From Thamnaconus septentrionalis (taxonomy: Eukaryota; Chordata; Actinopteri; Tetraodontiformes; Monacanthidae): 64,000 nt of DNA. The translations under genes and the position numbers were made by a program. Location of the stretch: positions 8,532,466-8,596,465 of the forward strand of contig CM020514.1 in NCBI GenBank assembly GCA_009823395.1, given 5' to 3'. Within the stretch, counting starts at the first letter, position 1. The number at the start of each line of letters is the position of its first letter. Of the stretch, positions 54,994 to 64,000 are shown one piece after another. The notes below the pieces were generated by a model. The model did no database searches. It was not told where the DNA came from and saw only the letters and a program-made list of their open reading frames with translations.

Positions 54994-57900
54994 GATAGGC
55001 ACATTAGAAGTCAATAGAGTTCCGGAATAATAGGACGGCTCAGAGATAATGTACTCTCACAAGGGGGCCTTCGACATTAGCGCAGCCCAGCAGGGCCCTG
55101 CATGCACGTGTGCCAATGACGCATTAAATCCCTCAATGACAAAAGGCAAAATAAAGGTACATCTGTGGCCACGCCGGTCCGCCGCCGTCATGGGCCAGAC
55201 GCCCAAACATCGGTCGCACCGAGAAGTGTAGAGGGCGCTTAGTGGAGCAGCAAGGGGGGGAAAAATTAAAGGGGAAAATATGAATATGGTTCAGACCCGT
55301 GAATGGACAAATTAAAGTTTAAAAAAATTAAACAAACACAAATTGTTTTTTGCAATTTTTTTTTCTATCCTCTCAAAAAAAAAAAAAAACAGTTTAATCA
55401 GCCTTCGCTGATAAAAGCACGGCTGCGGCATGAACCTGCGGAAGATGAGAGTTGGGGAAAAAAGAAGAATCATAAATCGGATGTGAATGAAAGTACAGAT
55501 GACATTAACTTCTGCTCAAATGAGCCCAGCGGGAGAGCGTGCAGAGTATTTAGCACCACTCTGCCGTCTTTTTGATGCTGTTTGTCAAGTCGCAGCATCC
55601 GCCGCCTTATTTTAGACACTTTAACATCCGTCTTCCGCCGCGATGGCGGCGGCGAGGGGCCGATCAGGGCGGTGGCGGCAGCGGCGGCGGAGGCCCCTCT
55701 CCTTCATTAGATATTAATTTATTCATTACATGTTAACTCAGCAAGACCTTGGGAGGAGACGCCAGGTGACTCTTCTTCATTTTGGTCCTCGCTGCTCTCC
55801 GCTGGGCCGGAGGGAGGTGTGTGTGTGTATGTGTGTGTGTGTGTGTGGGGACGGGGGAGTTGTGGGGGCAAACCACAGTAATGCCACACAGCTGGGTGGA
55901 GTGGAGAGCAAATTATTCATCTCCACAGAGGAGGCCACTGTTTGTGGTAAACACGCGGCGGGACGTTTGTGCCGTCGTAATTAAATCTGCAAATCCGTGC
56001 TAGCGGGCCGCTGCTAACTTTGACACGAGCGCAGTAGAGTAGATGCCGCACGCACGCAAGCCACCCGGAAACAGTCTCCGGGTTCTTCAAGTGATGGAAA
56101 AAAATAAAAAAATATAATAACACTCCGATGCCTCCTCACAATCGCGTGGACTCAAGTGTCTGTGAAATCGATGCGGTGGCGGAGCGAGGCGGCGACAGGA
56201 ACGGGGCTGGGGAAGATGAGAGCGGGCGCTAAGCTAATCAAAGAGGGCCGGCGATCCTTTCCCTCCCTTGTACGCCGGCGACAGAGCTCTCAATCTTTGA
56301 CCGCGGTGTAGCGGATCAGAGACGCCAGAGAGCATCAATCCGGGGCTCCTGTTCGCAGGCCCATCAATGGGTGGAAAATCCCCCAATGAACAGGCAGCCG
56401 GGGCTAATCCGCGGCTAAATGACACCTCCAGACGCTAATGCCCAGACTGACCCCCGAGTAGCAATCGGCGGCGGCGGTGGCGACACATGTGCCCACCGGT
56501 GCCTTTTCAGCCTGCGGGGAGGTGGGAACTTCACTTGAAAGGGGCCGACCGGGGGTCTGCTCGCTCTCTCTCTCTCTCCCTTTCTCTCGGTCGCCCCGTG
56601 CCACCTGCTTAGCATCCCCGCGCAGCGAGCCACTATAGAAGAGACATCTCCGGCGGAGGAGAAAAGGCCCCATTGTGCGGCGACGCCTTTGAGGGTATTG
56701 TTCTGCTGCGGCGAGGCCGGCCCGACATCTGCACCATTCACGCCCAAGGAAGTTGTAATCACCCCCCTCCACCTCCACCACCACCTTCCCCCTCTCCCCT
56801 TTGCTTTGCTCCTTAGCTCCGGCAAAAGCTCCGTGCACACCGGCGAGGGCCCGTGAAGTTGGGCTGGTGGTAAACAAGAGGAGCCTGGGTGGAGTGGAGG
56901 GGGCGAGGGCTGTTTTTGTTGAGTCTTTAGTTTAAATAGAAACTCTTACAGACCCTCGTCCACCCCCTAGCCCCCCTTTCCTTCCCACACTTCACCCCAC
57001 CGCACTGCCTCCAGTCCCCTCCGCACAAAGCTGACGGAGTTACCTCTTTATCGAAAGCGTGCACTGACCACAACGCACGTTTCACCAGATGGATTTCCCT
57101 ACGCCAAGGCCTCAGTGTCTCCCTGTGTCTTTGACACAGCTCTCACAGGCAAGAGTGAAAGGAGAGTCAAGGGAGGTGGGAAGTAATGAAATATAAATAC
57201 TTTGTTACTGTACTTCAGTAGGTTTTTTCAGGTATCTGTACTCTATTGAGTATTTTCTGATGACTTTTTACACACGACATTTGCACTTTCCTTACATTGG
57301 GAAAAACAGCCTTCATAATTTTGTGTTTAAACATCTTTAAAAGATACAATTTCTGTTCAAAGTAATTCTTTGTAATAATTTTTTTTTATAGTTGTTGCTT
57401 GAAGCGAAACCAATTTCCTGTTGTGCTCTGCTGTTGTGTAGTGGCTCATATTTTAGAGGGAGATTATTTTACCACAGCTTTGGGGATCACAGTTCATTAG
57501 AAAATAAAATTGGTTATTGTTATTATGTGAATGCATTGTTTCATTAATGGCAAAAAATAATTTTTACTCAAGTACACTTCAAAACTTACTTACTTTTACT
57601 TGAGTATAGGACTTGAATCAGTACTTTTACGAGAGTACTTTTTTTTTTACAAAAGTATCCATACTTTTGCTTAAGAACAGCATGTGAATGCTTTTGCCAC
57701 CTTGGGGCACTGACAGGGCTGAAGACGCGTAGCATCACCATGGTGAACTCGAGAAAGGATTTCCAGTTATTATAAAGTTCTTATAGTTATTTGGTTTTCA
57801 TTTACACATAATTACACTTTAATGGAAGCCTCGGCAGGCGCGGGGGAAGAGTCTGTCCAAGCAGGGCTGCCGACAGAAACCACCCTCCACCCCCCCCACC

Positions 57901-60900
57901 ACCACCACCACCACAACCTCGATATGGGATGACAGGCTGTGTTGCGCTAGCTCCATCTCCGGCTAATTAAACGAATCAATTAAGTGACTATTGTTGTAAC
58001 TGCGTAACTGATGTTCGGCAGTGGCAAAAAAGCTCTCCCTCGGGGGAGGCCTCATGACCACATTAAAGCCGACCCCCCGCCCAATCCTCTACGTCTCCAT
58101 CTGATGCCAATATAGACACTTATTTGCGGCACGCTGTCATGTCATCGGAGGCGAGCGCATTATGGAAATGGAAATGGAGTGGTTGCAGGAGTGCGGGGTG
58201 AATAGGGGTGGAGGGGTGCACGCTCAGTGTGAGGCGGCGGGGTTCACTTCCCCGTCGCCCTCCGAGGAGAGCTCGCCTCAGCAAACTCCAAAGTCCCTCA
58301 AAGTTCCCTAATAGCGGCGGCAAGAGCCGACGCATCCAGCTGTGTGCATCCAGTCACTAGGTAAGGGTCGCGCAATTAGCATACGCCTCCCCCGCCGGGC
58401 GAGTCGCGTTGATGCAGATAAATTATCATATTAGATTTACCCTCCTCGGCTCAACTGATTGGCTCCCAAATTGTTTTAGATGGCCGTCATTAATCCTTCG
58501 CGCAGGGCTAAGTGCTTTGGCTCCGGATCTGATTGCGCGGAGGCGCCCGGGGTCAAATTAGCCGAATACTAATGCCTGAACTCTGCCTCGTTTGCCATGT
58601 CGGCACATCGCCTTTGCGATTGGGGGGAAAACAGCAAAAGAGTCAATTGACATTTATCCACCGCGAAACGTAGAAACTCTCAAGATGATAATTGAGGTCC
58701 AAGGTAGGAGCAAAGGAGATGTTGTTTTTTTTCAAATGAGTTCTCCGCCAGCAGCGGTATTTTTAGCGACGCCACTAACGATTAAAAAAAAAAAACAGCC
58801 CCCCCGCTTTCAACGCGAGGATCTCGTCTCTCTATACGTCGCGGGAGAGGCGCTAAAGGCCTCGTCTAAGTTGTACAAAGCAAACAGAGCGGCGGATAAA
58901 TTGAATACATTACACGCCTCTGCTCGGGTAATGACCCCCCCGGCTGTCGTGAATGTGCCTGTGCGCGCGGGGGGAAGACTGACAGGTTTATGAATAGGGG
59001 CATATCTGAGCACTTGACTGAGGTTCCAGCGGATACATGTCACTGCTTTTGTCTCTGTGAACTGACCCTGTTTGTTTAAAGCCTGCCGCGCTGCTGGCAA
59101 AGCACGAGTAAAACGGCGCTGCCTTGGCGCCGGGGCCGTCGTCTTTGGCTCCGGTGACCAGAGTCGGAGCTCGACACGTCGCTTGGCCCCTTCCTCAGAT
59201 GGCGATCAAGGGATTATTCTTACATCGCGTACCATACACACAACCAACACACCCAGAGAGATATATATTTCCACTTAATGTATTAAACATATAAGCGTAC
59301 GTGATGGTCTTCTATCATCTGACTGAGGCAAAAGGTCCCAGAGCCCAGAGGAGAGCAACTCCAGCAGGGATATCAGGTTCCTGAAGAAGCAGTGGAGGAG
59401 GTCAGAGCGCGGGGACACCTCGGGATCGGCTCAGACACTCGGCCGAGCTTGAATATCACTTCTTAGATCCTCAAAGAGCAGACAGGACAGCGGCAGTGTG
59501 AAAGGTCTCCTTGTTTAGTTGCAATTCAACACACACAAATCTGTGTGTATGTGGTAGTTTTAGAGGGTAATGTCTAAAACAAAAACAAAAAACTACATTA
59601 CGATAAAGTAAAAACGTGTAGTCCAATGATAATCTTTTATACTGCCAGTTCAACCAGTGACATACCTGATAAACCAGATGGAAGATTTAGCAAATTCTGT
59701 GCATTTATTCCATGCATCCATCTCAACGAAATCGCACGGAGAGCATTTGAAAGTGGACCACAACTTCTTATCCAGATAGATGGTTAGATGGTTAGATGAA
59801 CCACCAGATAGATGGTTAGAAGAACCATCCATCACATACATTGCAGACCATCAGATTTAGCTTTTAGTCAGGCCAACAACAGCAAACAACCTACCTTCTT
59901 ACCGGTACAAGGAACAACACTAACAGTGGCCAGCTGCTAGCTATGAACGTTGATGCTACCTTTAGCTAAACTGAATGGTCTTCTCTTGGGCAACAGTCTT
60001 TTGTGTTCGTTTTTGTATATACAAGGGCAATTTTCAACCATTCCTTTCATGTTAGTGTCATGACTGAAAGGTTGCTAACTGGTTAAACACAATTTGGGTG
60101 GGAGCTTTTGATGAGAAATTTGGGAGGTTTTAGGCATAATATCTATTTTTTAAAAAAAAGTCCAATCTATCCATCCTTTGTTGGTAGCTATGTAACAGTT
60201 GAATTTCAATTATATATCCAAGTATAAGTTGCGCGTTGCTCTACCTAATGCCTTAAGACACTTAATCCCTGTGCAACTTTAAACCAAAGTCCTAAAATGC
60301 TCGACGCCTTAGTCAGGTGGCTTTCACTTTTTGCTCTCTGGTTAAAAACAAAACATCTCTTTCTCTCAAGGGCTTTTATTCCCCAGCTGCGTTTGCCGGG
60401 GTCATTGTCCTTCAACCGGCCGTGCGCGAAGCACGCGCGCGCGTCTGCGCGGGTGTTTAGCCGCTGCGATGAAACGAGCCCCGTGTTCCTCTCCCCGCCT
60501 CCCTCATACCTGTCATCTGGCGAGGCCAACCCCCGGTAGCTCCCCGCCAAATGTGCACACGTACCTGCCCCCTTCGCCGCAAGATTCCCCGCCAAACGCC
60601 CGCCCGCCCTTCCCGGCCCCCTCCCCCGCACACGCCGCCCAGTGTCAGCGAATCAGCTGAACCGTCTCCGCCCCAAGAATAACCCCATGACAGACAGCCC
60701 TAGTGGCCTCCCCTTGTCAGCGCAGCCTGCCTGGACGGCTGACAGCCGGGGCAGAGGGTGGACAGGCTAACGTGGGGAGGAGTTTTTACGGCAGGCTGGG
60801 CCCAGAGCGAGCGCAGGGGAGAGAATAGCAATAGCTGTAAAGTTTGTGAGTGGCATATGGCTTTGGATCAGGCTAGAGAGGTTATATAAGTCTTATCAGG

Positions 60901-61146
60901 GACCTCATCGGGAGTAAAAGGCCAGCTGTTAAGGGTCCTATATTTGACCCATATTTGTTTCATCTTTATTTTTCATTCTGAATTCAAGTGGAGCAGCCTT
61001 GTACTGCTTATTATCCATAAAGCCTTTTGATCTACAGAAAACAGAGGAGGTTACAAAAGCTTGGCGTGCACTGAAATATGTTCCTATGTGTATTTTCATG
61101 GAGCAGTTTAATAAGATTAAATAATACAACATATTGTAGAAAACAT
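54994..61146. other. gene-free DNA rich in homeodomain-type motifs
   Basis: (GT)n lies at 55818-55848. At 57190-57680 a dispersed-repeat-like stretch carries TACTTTTACTTGAGTA sub-motifs. Repeat-free candidates are 55690-55760 (ATTAGATATTAATTTATTCA), 56225-56480 (GCTAATCAAAGAGGG, paired CCATCAATGGG), 58370-58700 (GATAAATTATC, TAATTA-like cores) and 60650-60800 (three TGACA cores). No exon is supported. Confidence 0.35.
60688..60745. promoter_or_regulatory. cluster of three TGACA (MEIS/TGIF) cores
   Basis: TGACAG at 60688, TGTCAG at 60715 and CTGACAG at 60739 within 58 bp of unique DNA. Confidence 0.2.
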
Positions 61147-61300
61147 CATATTTAGCCCTCTGTTTGCAGCACAGTGCAGAAATGGCTAAACTGATGATTT
61201 AGTGGGAGAATTTTGAACAAACTGGTCTCAGAGCATCTGGTTTAGGGTGTCTACGCAAAGCTGGCATTGCCCTTTGTGACATCACAACTGGCAGATTTCC
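61147..61300 (+). mobile_element. family B MITE, copy 3
   Basis: CATATTTAGCCCTCTGTTTG at the left and CCCTTTGTGACATCACAACT at the right match copy 1 (reverse complement). Confidence 0.5.
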
Positions 61301-62776
61301 ATAACTTCTGTTTTTAACGCACACTTTTTTTGAAAAGCCAAGCAAGCAAAAGAAGTAAAGGACTGGGAGCATGTTAACAGAGACGGTGACTAAGTGGGGA
61401 AACTTTCATTATAAAGCACCTTTAAAAAGTGTTGGACGACGACAAAGTCTTCACTCCATCTATGAGAAAACAGGGATTATCTTTGTTGAGGTCGGCCCAT
61501 GTCAAGGTCACCGCAGCGTTTGTTGTGCGGTGCAGGGTTGGCAGGGTTCAGAACATGAGTCCCTGAAGAGCGAAGGTACGAAAGGTTGAAAGGTTCGGTT
61601 TGGCCCGGAGCCGGGAGTCTGTCATTCTTTTACCCTCCCGACAACAATTCAGATAAAAGACTGTCAGCTTTGCCAGCAGCTTTTTCCAGTTCGCCATCGG
61701 AAGGAACCCCGACTCGCACTTTTGGAGCCAAAAAATAAATATTCAGAAAGTTGCGACAAATGATTGAATCGCATTGATATTTAACACACTCTGGTTCAAA
61801 AAAAAAAAGGCATAAATGAATGAAGCATGTTTCAAAACTGGGCCATGGGTGACACGCACCAAGTACAAAAAAAAAAAATCAATGATGGAAAGACTTTCCA
61901 AGTCTCTGCCATGAGGGTGTTTCTCTTTTATACACATATGTGCATGTAACACAAACACACACATTCACATTACACAGAAAATTATTAATTTAATTTAGAA
62001 TTTTTTGCATCAAGGCATCTACTCTCCATAAAAGAAGAAGTAAAAAACAACAACACTCAATTAAAGCTGTATATGTTGCAGCGGAAGACTTCAACTACAG
62101 AGACCTTTCGGCTTTTTTCTTCCTTCTTTTTTTTTAAGCGCTTTTGTTTTGGAATTCTGGGGCGCTTCCTTTCATTCAAATTACAAATTACAGCCCGGCG
62201 GGGAGACGAGACGCACGAGGGATTCTGACCCTTGTAGATGAGAGCGGGAAGATCAGTGGATACTCTGTTATGGTGTTATTGTTTCAGAGCAGATACGCGG
62301 AGCGCTGAAACAGTCGCGGTGCCCTTTGAGCTCCACTCCTGCTAGCGGCGCGCTCAGCTGTACTGTGCGTTTAAGAAATGATAAGAGCAAAGCTTCCCGT
62401 CGCATTAGGGCCCGGAGCTGTGTTTTCCGCGGGGCGAGCATTAATTCGTGTTTGTTGCCGGATCTTAACTCCTTCTGAGAAATTGTCAAAGCGCATAAGT
62501 GATTGTTGCTGCACCTGCTCCTGAGGAAAAAAACAAAAAATGTGATGGAAGGAAAAGGGGCAGAAATAGATTCGGGTATTAATAAAGGATGGGGAAAGAT
62601 GGTGGAAGCTATACAACAGGAATCCTCTGATTAAGACGCTTTCTTCAAATAGAAGCGTAACAGCGAAAGGGGAAAATCAATCACTGCCGGCGTTGGGATT
62701 TAGTGGCGGAATATGGATATGCACGTCTTGGCTAAGCTGGCTACAAATGGGTGTCCTGAAAACGCGGCGACGGAGG

Positions 62777-62781
<5 letters not shown>
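61301..62781. other. gene-free DNA
   Basis: Unique, A/T-rich to balanced DNA with short A-runs near 61798 and 61868; no exon or known repeat recognised. Confidence 0.45.

Positions 62782-62865
<84 letters not shown>
62782..62865. repeat. compound (GA)n-(CA)n microsatellite
   Basis: About 13 GA units pass through GCG into about 28 CA units. Confidence 0.97.
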
Positions 62866-62867
<2 letters not shown>

Positions 62868-63161
62868 CGGGTGTGTAGATAAAAAGGGATCATCACATGA
62901 CAGATTCCCAGCAGATTGTACATGCCGAGATCTTAGGTTCTTAGCTTCTGTGCCTTTTGACTTGAAGCGCGCGCAGAGGAGAGCGCACCCTCCGAAAAAG
63001 CCTTGCGGCAGCACCGCACCAGCGTTCCGGCTCCCAAAAAAATGTTATGTGCTCAGTCGGACAATTTTTCCAAGTTGAACAAAGGAAGAGGGGCTTTGGT
63101 TGCAACTAAAGAAGCGTGTGAGGGTCAGCGTGAAAAGCTCCAGTGCTAATGAAGACGTTAG

Positions 63162-63200
63162 ACAGACAGACAGACATAGATAGATAGATAGATAGATAAC
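63162..63200. repeat. (GACA)n-(GATA)n tract
   Basis: Four GACA-type units followed by five GATA units. Confidence 0.9.
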
Positions 63201-63813
63201 CTCTATGTAGTAATATTTTTCCCCTTCCTGGAATTTATTTCAGAAACGTCCATGTGTTTGTCTTCCCTTGGAAAAATTCCACCCCCGAAACTTGTGAAGG
63301 ACTTTCCAGAGAGACGAACACAGGGTTTGAGGTGAGCAAGAGCAGAGTGCAGAGAGCGGTGGGACCACACGGCTTTAAAACCAAAATACATATTTATGAG
63401 TAGAATCCACCTACAAGTCCAGCTTTCCAGACCCAGCCAGCCAAGCTTGGGCACGGCACACAAGCTACCAGGCCAGCAGGGCAGGCTAAATTGGGCCAGA
63501 ATCTGCGGGGGGTCTCCTCTCAACTTTGTTTACGCACTTATTGTGTCCTCCCTGTTTTTTTTTTTGTTTTTTTTTCTATTTCTTTTTGGCCCAATCGTTG
63601 ACTCTCTTTGAGAGATCTGCTGCGTATTTCAAGAATAAACATTTTGAGATTGTAAAAGATTTACATAACGGTGTCAGGAGGACAGACATGAAGGGGGAGA
63701 AGAGTGAAAAAAAAAGGGGGGGGATCAGCGGAGCCCCGAGTCAAGGAGCCGCTTACAGGGCCGTGGGATCGATGAGATTTGCACGGTAATCTGTCTCGTG
63801 GATTTCATTTTCA

Positions 63814-63850
63814 AACTGTCACTTCCATGGATTTCACGGAAGTGACAGTT
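63814..63850. repeat. 13-bp perfect inverted repeat
   Basis: AACTGTCACTTCC and GGAAGTGACAGTT around an 11-nt loop; each arm also holds a GGAAGTG ETS-like core. Confidence 0.8.
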
Positions 63851-64000
63851 AGCCTCACCACAAAGGGATAATGCCCTCTAGCAGTTTTATCGCCACTCGA
63901 TGGCATTTCCACATTTAAAGCAAGAACCAGAAAAAAAATAAGAAAGCACAGAGGTCTTTCAGTGAAAAGAGGGTTTGAACCCGACATCGCAGCTTGGTGG

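Overview
The window looks like vertebrate, most probably teleost fish, nuclear DNA. The evidence is one intron-rich protein gene that aligns along its whole length with vertebrate TMTC4, compact introns (61 nt to 2.7 kb), many long (CA)n/(GT)n tracts, and repeat fragments of fish character: L2-like LINE tails, a tRNA-derived SINE, hAT and Harbinger-like MITEs. The species cannot be told from the sequence alone.

Layout. Bases 1-9240 are upstream intergenic DNA with a hairpin-bearing repeat, a badly broken coding-like stretch (545-1607), MITE and SINE fragments, and a weakly supported two-exon candidate on the minus strand (5888-6356). A TATA-less-looking promoter (inverted CCAAT box and CCGGAAGT ETS box near 9.25 kb) leads into a 5' UTR exon that carries a 15-codon uORF. 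The tmtc4 coding sequence runs from 9885 to 22911 on the plus strand in 17 coding exons (742 codons plus stop; all 16 junctions between coding exons agree in phase and have GT-AG ends), with a polyadenylation signal at 23015. The product is a multi-pass ER protein: an N-terminal GT-C-like membrane part with a luminal Asp-Asp motif, then a TMTC/DUF1736 module, then seven readable TPR units.

From 23 kb to the end (about 41 kb) no gene with a convincing exon set is visible. This stretch holds microsatellites, an 18-unit 10-bp minisatellite, a complete-looking hAT MITE with an 8-bp target duplication, a ZBED5-like hAT transposase remnant, tRNA-like SINE heads, a perfect 34-bp inverted repeat, and many non-repetitive blocks rich in TAATTA, SOX, MEIS and GATA-type motifs. 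In human, TMTC4 lies between GGACT/PCCA/ZIC2/ZIC5 and NALCN, and its 3' side faces the ZIC genes. The downstream desert could therefore be a ZIC2/ZIC5-type regulatory landscape. That is inference, because conservation cannot be measured from one sequence.

No undescribed multi-gene system is evident. The most checkable leads are a Harbinger-like family with a truncated SANT-like reading frame represented several times in and around tmtc4, the 34-bp inverted repeat, the tmtc4 uORF and weak-donor introns, and a few minus-strand coding-like fragments with plausible splice sites.
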